56,755 nucleotides of DNA from Desulfobacterales bacterium (GTDB lineage Bacteria; Desulfobacterota; Desulfobacteria; Desulfobacterales; JAHEIW01), in contig JAQYWI010000010.1 of the NCBI GenBank assembly GCA_030145015.1, positions 1-56,755 on the forward strand, read 5' to 3'. Below the pieces are notes generated by a model. The model did no database searches and was not told where the DNA came from. It was given only the letters and a program-made list of their open reading frames with translations. Made by a program: the position numbers and the translations under genes. Below, piece by piece: positions 17,361 to 24,810 of the stretch (the stretch's first letter is position 1; each line of letters opens with the position of its first letter).

Positions 17361-17672
17361 AATACCCGGCCTCTGATTAAAAACGCTGCATTTTACCAAC
17401 TTGAACACGACTTTTTCCCATCCGACTCCAGCAAAGTCCAGGCCAAATTTTTAGATGAATAAATCAAGATAAGGTGGGTGGATTTATAAACGGACATCTT
17501 ATTTTTGGGCATCTTTATATTGACAATACATACTACAAAGTGGGATAAAAATGTGGTACAATGTGACATAAAGACGTATCTCAATTTAAATATTTATTTC
17601 GTGGGGCAACTTAATACCTGAATTTTGCAAGATTCAGGTAAAACAGGACATTCAGTCAAAGGGGAGTAAAAA
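17361..17672. other. Intergenic region inside the sulfur-relay cluster
   Basis: A 312-bp AT-rich gap with no gene. It contains a possible promoter at 17520, so the three downstream small genes may be transcribed separately from the DsrMK-like pair. Confidence 0.55.
17520..17549 (+). promoter_or_regulatory. Candidate promoter before the small sulfur-relay genes
   Basis: TTGACA (17520-17525), an 18-bp spacer and GATAAA (17544-17549). The -35 is perfect and the -10 imperfect. It lies about 120 bp upstream of the next start. Confidence 0.4.
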
Positions 17673-17960
17673 ATGAAAACCGTCGCTGTGCTTATTAACG
17701 ATAAGGAGAAGCAATATGAAGGGCTGCGCTCGAGTCTGGGAATGCTGCTTTATAATACCTGGGTGCAGATGTTCGTGGTGAATGAAGAAATTGCCAACAT
17801 GGATGAAGCCTATCACGATAATATTGAGTTCCTTGATGAGATGGAGGGGGAACGCTTTTCAAACAACAAAACCAATGTTGAAAAATACGGTTTCAAATAC
17901 GCATCCATTGAAGAGATCGGAGAAATGCTCCAAAAAGCCGACCTCGTTATTCCTTTTTAA
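17673..17960 (+). CDS. Small DsrE/DsrF-superfamily-like protein
   Basis: A 95-residue protein. Its start MKTVAVLINDKEKQYEGLRS and following LGMLLYNTWVQMFVVNEEI have the strand-helix-strand layout of DsrE/F/TusC-type subunits. The end (EEIGEMLQKADLVIPF) also fits. It has no cysteine, so if it belongs to a TusBCD/DsrEFH-like assembly it would be structural, not sulfur-carrying. Ribosome-binding site AAAGGGGAG. Next come a 59-residue DsrH-like and a 101-residue DsrE-like protein on the same strand. Family assignment is moderate. Confidence 0.75.
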   Translation: MKTVAVLINDKEKQYEGLRSSLGMLLYNTWVQMFVVNEEIANMDEAYHDNIEFLDEMEGERFSNNKTNVEKYGFKYASIEEIGEMLQKADLVIPF

Positions 17961-17973
17961 GGAGGCATCTAAA

Positions 17974-18153
17974 ATGAAAATACTTCATATTCTTAGAACC
18001 CGGCCTGAGGCTACTGTTGAAAAATTAATTCAATCGGCGACCAACGGAGACCGATCAAAGGTGACCGCGCTTTATGAATTCCAAAACGACGGAGATTGGT
18101 CGAAGCTCGTGGATGAAATTTTTTCCAACGACAAGGTTATAAGCTGGTGGTAA
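17974..18153 (+). CDS. Very small DsrH/TusB-like protein (59 residues)
   Basis: Begins ATG at 17974 after a textbook ribosome-binding site (AAGGAGG) 13 bp past the previous stop. The N-terminus MKILHILRTRPE resembles the first strand of TusB/DsrH, and the end DKVISWW resembles the terminal Trp motif of that family. The middle, including the usual cysteine, is shortened or absent. I infer a reduced DsrH-like subunit; it could instead be an unrelated small protein. Confidence 0.65.
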   Translation: MKILHILRTRPEATVEKLIQSATNGDRSKVTALYEFQNDGDWSKLVDEIFSNDKVISWW

Positions 18154-18211
18154 CCCGCTTGCTTTAGATACAGATTTACGACTCGGAAACGAGAAGAAGG
18201 GAAGACGCGTT

Positions 18212-18517
18212 ATGGCTGAAAAATTAGGTATCCTGGTCAGCTCAGATAAGCACCTTGATTATGTGATCAATTTAACCAGGGCCGCGCATAAAAAAGGCAA
18301 AGAGGTTGAAATATTTTTTACCGGGAAAGGTGTGCTTCTGACCCAATCTTCGGATTTTAAAAAACTGGTCGGCAAAGCCAAGATGACGCTGTGTGATGTG
18401 AGCTTCAGAGCGTTGAAACTCGAGGGCGATGTCCCCGGGCTGGGATTTAAGGATTTTGCCACCCAGGCCAAGAATGCAGACCTCATCGAAAAAAGTGACC
18501 GGTACGTGGTCCTGTAG
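18212..18517 (+). CDS. DsrE-family protein
   Basis: A 101-residue DsrE-fold protein: KLGILVSSDKHLDYVINLTR, then EVEIFFTGKGVLL and a cysteine (C61) in MTLCDVSFRAL, the usual position of the sulfur-carrying residue in DsrE/TusD-like subunits. It ends the cluster marR-dsrE2-tusA-dsrM-like-dsrK-like-dsrF-like-dsrH-like-dsrE-like. Ribosome-binding site GAGAAGAAGGG, slightly distant. A MITE-like element follows directly. Confidence 0.85.
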   Translation: MAEKLGILVSSDKHLDYVINLTRAAHKKGKEVEIFFTGKGVLLTQSSDFKKLVGKAKMTLCDVSFRALKLEGDVPGLGFKDFATQAKNADLIEKSDRYVVL

Positions 18518-18527
18518 GTCATGTTTT

Positions 18528-18673
18528 TAGAACCCATCTCAAAAATGTCTTTTGGCCCAATATCTTTGTTGGTGCCGCGTTTAAAATCCTCGACATACAA
18601 CAGTATGCCTCCGGTTTTAAACTCGGCCCCGCCGCGATCTTGAACCAAAATCCTATTTTTGAGATGGGTTCTA
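18528..18673. mobile_element. MITE-like element 2 (146 bp)
   Basis: Ends TAGAACCCATCTCAAAAATG and ATTTTTGAGATGGGTTCTA (near-perfect inverted repeats with TA at both ends). Inside, GTTTAAAATCC pairs with GGTTTTAAAC. It matches the element at 55135 over its whole length except for an extra segment of about 50 bp there. Confidence 0.85.
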
Positions 18674-18688
18674 TCAAGTGGAAAAATT

Positions 18689-19036
18689 ATGGATGTGAGA
18701 TGGGAAAAGAAAATAGTTGAAGTTGGGAAAAATGGCAGAGGGCGCAGTCTCGTTGCTGTTCTGGTTGAAGATTATCCAGAAGCGGAAGAAAGCAAGATGC
18801 GCTTTATCGAGCAACTTGGCAGCATCAAAGAGCGAATTTTAGATTCCAAAGCGCGGGATATGAGAGCATTCCATCAAGGGCTGTTTTGGGCCCGTGTCGA
18901 TAAAAAATTAGACCACCTCACGCTAAAACCGGAACAAAGAAAAGAAATCGAATCAAAGATTTCAGAAACCGTTCCCAGGCCCAATGGTGATTGGGCGCTG
19001 TGGAGCGTTACCTGCATACCGCGTTATGATCCTTAA
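18689..19036 (+). CDS. Hypothetical protein, 115 residues
   Basis: I do not recognise this protein. From the ATG at 18689 it reads MDVRWEKKIVEVGKNGRGRS, then a charged alpha-helical middle (EEEsKMRFIEQLGSIKER-like) and a C-terminus with WALWSVTCIPRYDP. No signal peptide or membrane helix. The start lies 15 bp after the MITE-like element, so its original promoter may have been displaced or supplied by the element. A good terminator follows. Confidence 0.65.
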   Translation: MDVRWEKKIVEVGKNGRGRSLVAVLVEDYPEAEESKMRFIEQLGSIKERILDSKARDMRAFHQGLFWARVDKKLDHLTLKPEQRKEIESKISETVPRPNGDWALWSVTCIPRYDP

Positions 19037-19073
19037 GAATAATTTGAAGTGGTTTCAAAACCTCAGATCTTCT

Positions 19074-19110
19074 AAAAAAGGGGGTCCTTGAAAAAAGGAA
19101 CCCCCTTTTT
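19074..19110 (+). terminator. Factor-independent terminator
   Basis: AAAAAAGGGGGTCC and GGAACCCCCTTTTT pair across a short loop (one bulged A) and end in a T run, 37 bp after the stop at 19036. The A tract on the other side would let it act in both directions. Confidence 0.85.
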
Positions 19111-19191
19111 GTTTCGCTTACCTGCGAATAATTCTCTCTGCGGCAGCATCTAAATCGGTGAACTCGGCAAAGCGCCCGTTCAAAGCAAAAG

Positions 19192-19229
19192 CGGCCGGCC
19201 GGCCTCATTCGTGTGAGGCCGGCCGGCCG
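19192..19229 (-). terminator. Perfect 16-bp GC-rich hairpin, probable terminator
   Basis: CGGCCGGCCGGCCTCA (19192-19207) and TGAGGCCGGCCGGCCG (19214-19229) pair perfectly around TTCGTG. On the minus strand it lies 70 bp after the TPR gene stop and is followed by CTTTTGCTTTG, fitting a terminator. Extended GGCC runs are unusual here. Confidence 0.6.
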
Positions 19230-19299
19230 TTTCGTTAACAGCTTCCTTCTTTCCAGCAATCCGCTGAATGAATTAATCCTTAAAAATTTGATCCTTCAA

Positions 19300-20169
19300 T
19301 CACTTGCAAGAGCCATTTTGCATGATCCACTGCAGTCCGTCACATTCACCCAGGTCACATGCTCTCCTGAAATCATTGCAGGCCTGATCGATGGCTTGCA
19401 TTTGAAAGTAAACCAGGCCCCGATTCATATGGGCCTTGGAATATTTCGGTTTGATCTTAATACTTTCATCAAAATCAGCCCGTGCTTTTTCGTACTGATC
19501 CAGCTCGTAGTAAGCATTACCGCGGTTGTTGAACGCCTCGGCATATCCCGGCTTCATCCGGATGGATTGGCTGAAATCCTTAATGGCGTCTTGATATTGT
19601 TTCAAATTATAAAAGGCCAGTCCTCTGTTGTTGTATGCTTCAGCGACCTTCGGGCTGACGGCAATAGCCCTGTCCCAGTAGCTTTTGGCTTTGTTGGGAT
19701 CGGCGTATTGTCCGTCTTGCCACAGCGCCGTCGCTCTGGCATTCCAATCGACATTTTTTTCAGTCTGGGCGTTTTTAGCCCTGCGTTTAGCAAGATTTAT
19801 CGGAGCGCCCTTCTTTTTAAACCCGGGCGTTGTGACCTGTTTTTGATCCTGTTGCATCAGCAGCGAAGGATCCCCTGTAAAATCACTGACAAGTTTGTAC
19901 ATCTGGCCCATCATGGCGGCGCCGAAGACAACAACCAGAACAAGCGGAGCCACCTCGATGACAGTCCATATTATCATGAGTTTGGTCATTGCCAGGCTTC
20001 GGCTTTTGATCCAGCCCCAGATAAATGTCCATAATCCGCAAGTGATAATCCCGAGAATTCCCTGTAGCGCACCGCCGTGTTTAAATTGTTTGATGAGAAC
20101 AATGACAAAAAGAATAAAACCGATGAGCAATAAAACCTGGATCAAAATACCGATACCCATTTCTAACAT
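19300..20169 (-). CDS. Membrane-anchored TPR protein
   Basis: A 289-residue protein. Three hydrophobic segments open it (about 5-25, 35-55, 65-90), then a linker rich in Lys/Gln (about 105-140). At least three tetratricopeptide repeats follow (AYNNRGLAFYNLKQYQDAIK; AFNNRGNAYYELDQYEKARA; AHMNRGLVYFQMQAIDQACN). TPRs mediate protein-protein contacts, so this is a membrane scaffold of unknown partner. Ribosome-binding site GAGGT 6 bp before ATG. Confidence 0.85.
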   Translation of the reverse strand: MLEMGIGILIQVLLLIGFILFVIVLIKQFKHGGALQGILGIITCGLWTFIWGWIKSRSLAMTKLMIIWTVIEVAPLVLVVVFGAAMMGQMYKLVSDFTGDPSLLMQQDQKQVTTPGFKKKGAPINLAKRRAKNAQTEKNVDWNARATALWQDGQYADPNKAKSYWDRAIAVSPKVAEAYNNRGLAFYNLKQYQDAIKDFSQSIRMKPGYAEAFNNRGNAYYELDQYEKARADFDESIKIKPKYSKAHMNRGLVYFQMQAIDQACNDFRRACDLGECDGLQWIMQNGSCK

Positions 20170-20223
20170 AGCTTACCTCATTTTTGTTTGATTTTCCGAT
20201 AGGTGTTTCGCGGCACAAAATTT

Positions 20224-20727
20224 TTAAATCAGATTAAATATTCGCAAAATCCAATACACCATAAAGCTAAACCCAAATAGCGCCACAATGCCGGTGTGTC
20301 TTTCAAAATTTGCTATCTGATAAGCAGCGATCTGTCGCAACCTGGCGGGCAGGATACTGCCGATAGCCAGAAAAATGCCGATGCCCAAGACTATCGGGGC
20401 AAATGCATGCAAGTCAAATGAAGCCTGCCAGTGCCCCTGAATCAACAACACCATCGCGCGTGTCAAACCGCACCCGGGACAGATCACACCCAGGGTTGAT
20501 CTCACCGGGCATTGCCATGCGGTTATACCCATGGCCGTTAAGGCCACCTGCGCCAGGGCCACGCTGGCCAGCAGGACGATGATCCCTCGACTTTGCAGCA
20601 ACGGCCCCAGGACGGGTGCGAACAGTCCGCCCCTGATGCGAGTGATATTGACGGTATCCGCCTTAACAGGGGATCTTACCTTGACGATTAAATTGTTGCT
20701 GGCAGCCATTCGTTTGCTTGAGATCAT
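20224..20727 (-). CDS. DUF2752 membrane protein
   Basis: A 167-residue inner-membrane protein with three predicted helices (IIVLLASVALAQVALTAMG; FAPIVLGIGIFLAIGSIL; IVALFGFSFMVYWILRIF). The DUF2752 signature is clear: CPVRSTLGVICPGCGLTRAM followed by HWQASFDLHAFAP. Function of this family is not known; the paired Cys may bind metal or be redox-active. The N-terminal about 40 residues are polar and the start could be later. Confidence 0.85.
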   Translation of the reverse strand: MISSKRMAASNNLIVKVRSPVKADTVNITRIRGGLFAPVLGPLLQSRGIIVLLASVALAQVALTAMGITAWQCPVRSTLGVICPGCGLTRAMVLLIQGHWQASFDLHAFAPIVLGIGIFLAIGSILPARLRQIAAYQIANFERHTGIVALFGFSFMVYWILRIFNLI

Positions 20728-20786
20728 TGCAAAACAGGGTTAAAGACACGCTATTTTTATTATCGGCATCTATCTGAAAATCTTTA

Positions 20787-21752
20787 TTAATAAAAGACGG
20801 TTCGGGTGCGATGGCGCGCGATGGATTTGTAGGCGGGCTGCTGGCCGCGATTCCAGAGTAAAAAATCAAGTTCCATGGCGGTGACCGCATGCCCGGTTGC
20901 ATTGAGCGCAGCCTTTAATCCCTCGACGGCATGCAGGGCGCAGGCTCTGATTTCAATTTCCTCAACCGAGCCGGCCGGGATCAACTTTCCCGCATCGATA
21001 TGTGAGATTAGCACTTCCGGGTAAATTAAAATATTATCCACCCGCAGGACATGCGGTACCAGATTGTCCGCGAAAATGGTTAGATTCTTCAGATCGTCAA
21101 AGCGTCCCAGCCCCTGGCCTTCAAATGCCAGCGAAAGGTCTGCAGCAACCAGCTGGGCGCGCTTAAAAAACGGGACTTCAATTTGGTCGTACAGATGAAC
21201 ATCATCAAAATATGGCATTCGAATAAGCAGTTGCATCAGGCGCTCGGCTGATGCGTCGGCGGTCTTAATCAACTCCCTGAAACTGCCGTTAAAATCTTCC
21301 TGTACGTAGCCACCAAGGTCATTTAAGGCTTTCGCAAAAAGCTGCATCAGCTCCCCAACGGGTCTGCTATCCGGGTCCTGTTCGAAAATCATTGTGCAGT
21401 CTTGCGGGCTCAGTTGTCTTAATGCTTCGGCCGAAAGCGGTCCTTTTTCGTTAAAATGGTCATTGAGGCAACCGGCTACCGTATAATAACCGGACCTGCC
21501 CGGGCGCTTGTTCATATGCGGGAAATAGCCGGATCCAAAATTAATGGTATCCAGAATCAGGAAAAAGGCAGCCGTATCATCGCCGCGTCCCAGATAATGA
21601 CATGCAGGGTCATGTTCGGGACGGGCGGCTTTTGCAATGGGTAAAGATTGAGCATAGGAAGAAATTAAATCATAATTGATTTGAACGTGCGTGGCGCGCC
21701 CCGCCACTGTCTTGCAGGCGGAACGGACCTGTTTCAGCAGATGCGCCCCCAT
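20787..21752 (-). CDS. Queuosine salvage protein (DUF2419/Qng1 family)
   Basis: The 321-residue protein matches the queuosine 5'-phosphate N-glycosidase/hydrolase family that releases queuine from salvaged queuosine for tRNA modification. Matching segments are FFLILDTINFGSGYFP, GCLNDHFNEKGPLSAEALRQ, LTIFADNLVPHVLRVDNIL, EIEIRACALHAVEGLK and the C-terminal MELDFLLWNRGQQ...HRTRTVFY. The family is best known in eukaryotes with scattered bacteria. The transferase partner is not in the window. Confidence 0.8.
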   Translation of the reverse strand: MGAHLLKQVRSACKTVAGRATHVQINYDLISSYAQSLPIAKAARPEHDPACHYLGRGDDTAAFFLILDTINFGSGYFPHMNKRPGRSGYYTVAGCLNDHFNEKGPLSAEALRQLSPQDCTMIFEQDPDSRPVGELMQLFAKALNDLGGYVQEDFNGSFRELIKTADASAERLMQLLIRMPYFDDVHLYDQIEVPFFKRAQLVAADLSLAFEGQGLGRFDDLKNLTIFADNLVPHVLRVDNILIYPEVLISHIDAGKLIPAGSVEEIEIRACALHAVEGLKAALNATGHAVTAMELDFLLWNRGQQPAYKSIARHRTRTVFY

Positions 21753-21784
21753 CAGTCGATGCGTTCCTGTTATGCGTTTTTAAA

Positions 21785-22279
21785 TCACAGCTTAATAATT
21801 TTTGTAAACCGGACCTTATGATCACCCGGCCGGTTGTAATCCCGGGTTACCGGAAAGCCGTCAATTTCATCATCACCCGGGTCGAGCTGAAATCCGATGC
21901 GTTCGTGGAATTCAATCGAACTTCTATTCACCGGAGACGTACACGCCCGGACAACCGTTCTGTCATGTGTTCGGCAGATTTCAAAAAAGCGCTCATATAA
22001 TGTTTTGCCGATACCTTTTTTGCGAAAATCCGGGTGGACGCCCATAAAATGAACGTAGGCTTGGTTTTTTAGTTTTAGAGCCGGAGATAAAAACCCAATT
22101 AGAAAGCCGATCATGCGGCTGTTGTTTTCGGCCACAAAGGAGGTATCGTTAAAATGATTCAAAAACAGTTTCGGCAGCATGGCCGTAAGGTCGCGCCCGC
22201 CCCACCAATCCTGCAAAGCGCCAATAATTGTTTCATGATCTAATGGATCGGCTTTTCGAATTTTGATGTCTTCCGCCAT
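21785..22279 (-). CDS. GNAT-family N-acetyltransferase
   Basis: A 164-residue acetyl-CoA-dependent acetyltransferase. Motif A is clear (VHFMGVHPDFRKKGIGKTLY, with the pyrophosphate loop R-x-x-G-I-G), preceded by FVAENNSRMIGFLIG and followed by VNRSSIEFHERIGFQ. Substrate unknown. Minus strand, 14 bp upstream of the YjdF-like gene, probably in one transcript with it. Confidence 0.9.
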   Translation of the reverse strand: MAEDIKIRKADPLDHETIIGALQDWWGGRDLTAMLPKLFLNHFNDTSFVAENNSRMIGFLIGFLSPALKLKNQAYVHFMGVHPDFRKKGIGKTLYERFFEICRTHDRTVVRACTSPVNRSSIEFHERIGFQLDPGDDEIDGFPVTRDYNRPGDHKVRFTKIIKL

Positions 22280-22292
22280 GACGAAATCCGCC

Positions 22293-22925
22293 CTAAGATT
22301 CTAATCGTGCCATCGACCGGTCGTGCAGTCTGAAAAATAGGGGCACGGCAACCATGGCACCCACCAGGGCCAGAAACATATCCCATTGAGCGTCCCAGAT
22401 GTCGCCCTGGGAACCTAAAAAAGCCGTGCCGACATCAGAGGCCACCATCAGTGCGATCCACCACTCCAGAAGTTCCCAGAAGGCGGCAATGGCCAGAACG
22501 ATGCTAAAGACAATAAAATAAAACCAGCCGCCCTTTTGTAGAGGTGTAACCCGCAAAAGGACCTCCCGGATGATGAAAACCGGAAACACACCCAGCGCCA
22601 CATGCCCCACGCGGTCATAGTGGTTTCGGCTGAATCCGAAAACCTCCATGGCCCAGTTTCCCAAAGGGGTTTTGGCATAGGTGTAATAGCCGCCGTAGAT
22701 CAAAATAAACATATGAAAAAATACGCACCAGTAAACCATGTGGGACATCGGAAATCGACGATAGAGCGCAATAAGCACGGCGATGCCGGCCAGGCCGGGG
22801 CCCACCTCCAGCAGCCAGCTCAATTGCCCCGCCGGCGGAGCAATTACCGTAGCGATGCATACCAGAACCAGGATGAATAAAAGAATTAACGGCGTGCGGT
22901 AATATGAAAACGGTACAGGCGTCAT
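22293..22925 (-). CDS. YjdF-like DUF2238 inner-membrane protein
   Basis: A 210-residue polytopic protein with about six helices. The DUF2238 signature is plain: NHYDRVGHVALGVFPVFIIR followed by FWELLEWWIALMVASDVG and FLGSQGDIWDAQWDMFLALV. Function is not established for the family. It overlaps the upstream SRPBCC-like gene by 4 bp, implying translational coupling. Confidence 0.88.
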   Translation of the reverse strand: MTPVPFSYYRTPLILLFILVLVCIATVIAPPAGQLSWLLEVGPGLAGIAVLIALYRRFPMSHMVYWCVFFHMFILIYGGYYTYAKTPLGNWAMEVFGFSRNHYDRVGHVALGVFPVFIIREVLLRVTPLQKGGWFYFIVFSIVLAIAAFWELLEWWIALMVASDVGTAFLGSQGDIWDAQWDMFLALVGAMVAVPLFFRLHDRSMARLES

Positions 22926-23470
22926 TTGTCCTCCGAATCGCTTTTTCCGGATTCATATTTTAACCAATGCCCGGGCTCAGATAAGGGCAGCGCTTTGCCG
23001 GTCTCCAGATAATGGTTCATGGTAGCTTCCCAGAATTTCATGTCTTTTACAAAATTTTCCTCTGTAAAATTCTCGATAAACTTATTTCCAGCCTCGGTCA
23101 GGGCGGTGATGGCATAGGTGATGTGAACGCGGGAGGTATGCTTGCCGTCCTCTTCGATCCGAACCGATACATGGGCGACTCTTGACCCCGGGGTCATGCG
23201 GGCAAACTCAGTCTCACAGGCTTGATCATCTCTTCTGGTAATTAACCAGATGGTGTCTTTCTCGCCTTCACTTCTGGAGATGAAAACACACCCCGGTTCA
23301 GCAAAGCCGGAATGCGAAAAAATCAGATCGTAATCCCAGCCGTCGAGCCATTCGGCTTCTTTCACCGGACAGATTAAAGCATGAACCCTGGATGGCTCGG
23401 CGTTAATGGTTTGAATGTAATTCCGGGTGACTCTGTTTGCTTTAAAATCTGAAGTTTCGGCTGGATTCAT
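22922..23470 (-). CDS. SRPBCC (START-like) domain protein
   Basis: A 182-residue soluble protein with SRPBCC features: opening strand VTRNYIQTINAEPSRVHALI, a Trp-rich loop (EAEWLDGWDYDLIF), strand pairs (RVAHVSVRIEED, SRVHITYAITAL) and a long C-terminal helix (FVKDMKFWEATMNHYLETG). Such folds bind hydrophobic ligands; the ligand is unknown. The ATG follows CAGGAGGATCC. Confidence 0.7.
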   Translation of the reverse strand: MNPAETSDFKANRVTRNYIQTINAEPSRVHALICPVKEAEWLDGWDYDLIFSHSGFAEPGCVFISRSEGEKDTIWLITRRDDQACETEFARMTPGSRVAHVSVRIEEDGKHTSRVHITYAITALTEAGNKFIENFTEENFVKDMKFWEATMNHYLETGKALPLSEPGHWLKYESGKSDSEDK

Positions 23471-23486
23471 GGGATCCTCCTGCTCC

Positions 23487-23939
23487 TCATAGGCTCATCG
23501 TCATGATCCGGTAGTCGGCATCGAAGAAGCCTACCTTTTGGTATGCACTGATCGCCTGTGCATTGTTTTTGTGCACGTAGAGTCTTAATTCTAAGGCGCC
23601 TTCCTCCTGGGCGGTATCTTTCAGGGCTTGAATGAGCCTTTGCATCAACCCTTTTCCGCGAAATTCAGGCAGGATATACATGTTTTGAATCCACCAGTAA
23701 TAACCCGAATTCCAGTCGCTCCATTCTTTGACGATCGAAACACTTCCAATGACGCCGGTGTTATTTTTTTCAAGAACCCAATACATTGCAATGGAATCAT
23801 CCTTCAGGGCGGTTGTAACGCCCTGACGCACTCGCTCTGAATCTTTTTTAACGCCTTCTGCTTCTTTAGCTTCCGCCACCGCGAATGAAACCAAGCTCTC
23901 AAGGTCAGCCGATTTTGCTCTTCTAATATCAAGTGCCAT
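23487..23939 (-). CDS. GNAT-family N-acetyltransferase
   Basis: A 150-residue GNAT enzyme. It opens with DIRRAKSADLESLVSFAVAE, has the acetyl-CoA motif IQNMYILPEFRGKGLMQRLI, and ends with LRLYVHKNNAQAISAYQKVGF, all standard for amino-group acetylation. Substrate unknown. It is unlike the GNAT at 21785 in sequence, so not a recent duplicate. Confidence 0.92.
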   Translation of the reverse strand: MALDIRRAKSADLESLVSFAVAEAKEAEGVKKDSERVRQGVTTALKDDSIAMYWVLEKNNTGVIGSVSIVKEWSDWNSGYYWWIQNMYILPEFRGKGLMQRLIQALKDTAQEEGALELRLYVHKNNAQAISAYQKVGFFDADYRIMTMSL

Positions 23940-23957
23940 GGGTTGTACGGCCTCTAT

Positions 23958-24761
23958 TTAATGGTTTGCAATAATTAAAACCTCTTGCAGGCTTTTTATA
24001 ACTTTCACCTCATTTTTCGATGAAAAATGATCTGGAGAATCTATTCCGCTAGGCGCGCTTCGGTAATCCAAAGCAGTGTTGTCCGTGCCCTGAACTGGTC
24101 TTGCTAAGAATATCGGACGGATTCCTGCTGCCATGGCTCCGGCAACATCTTCATTGGTGTCTCCGACATAGACCGCTTCATTTTTCGAAAGCCCGGTCTG
24201 CTCCAGTGCAAAGGAAAAAATAGCAGGGTTTGGCTTTTTAACTCCCACGTCCCCGGATATAATAATCGTGTCAAAGAAAGACTCTAATTTGTAATCGGCT
24301 AAAATGTCCCGGACATGCGGGGGATGATCAAAATTGCTCACCAGGCCGATTGTTTTATTTTGTTTTAAAGCGGTCAGAACCGGGATTGTTTCAGGATCAA
24401 TGTTTATATGAATTTGCCATGCCTCGGCAATCGTATCAGCGATGTGACGGAGTTCCTCTTGGCCGGGTTGGAGGTTCTGTCTTGCGCATAAAGATTTAAT
24501 ACGGCATTCAAGGGGGGTTAAATGATCCCCACCTTCGACAGATTCGTCGGTACTGAAAAACCCATCGCATTCTTTTGAAAAGGTCTCCCTGGAAATAGTT
24601 AAACCCTGCTTCTTTAGCAGATCATAAAATGTCGCCAGCCAATCAGACCAGGCCTGTTTCATATTTCCATAAACCAGTAAAGTCCCGTATAAATCAAAGA
24701 AGATTCCCTGCAACCTCATATCGTGCACCACGCTACTGTAGTTTTTAACGCTGAAGGTCAT
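23958..24761 (-). CDS. HAD-superfamily hydrolase
   Basis: A 267-residue haloacid-dehalogenase-type hydrolase, probably a small-molecule phosphatase. Motif I FFDLYGTLL, motif II GLVSNFDHP, motif III Lys in GVKKPNPAIF, motif IV VGDTNEDVAGAMAAG. The second motif I residue is Tyr, where DxDGT enzymes have Asp, so phosphatase efficiency may differ. Start at Met1 or Met15 (24719), which lies directly before the fold. Confidence 0.88.
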   Translation of the reverse strand: MTFSVKNYSSVVHDMRLQGIFFDLYGTLLVYGNMKQAWSDWLATFYDLLKKQGLTISRETFSKECDGFFSTDESVEGGDHLTPLECRIKSLCARQNLQPGQEELRHIADTIAEAWQIHINIDPETIPVLTALKQNKTIGLVSNFDHPPHVRDILADYKLESFFDTIIISGDVGVKKPNPAIFSFALEQTGLSKNEAVYVGDTNEDVAGAMAAGIRPIFLARPVQGTDNTALDYRSAPSGIDSPDHFSSKNEVKVIKSLQEVLIIANH

Positions 24762-24810
24762 TTGCCGTGCCGAAGCTTAACAGATCGAAGAACTCAGCCG
24801 GCGGCGTCCT

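Noticed and set aside
19213..20034. 273-codon plus-strand open frame
   Set aside because: Lies antisense to the TPR protein gene, whose repeats are clear; it has no recognisable domain.
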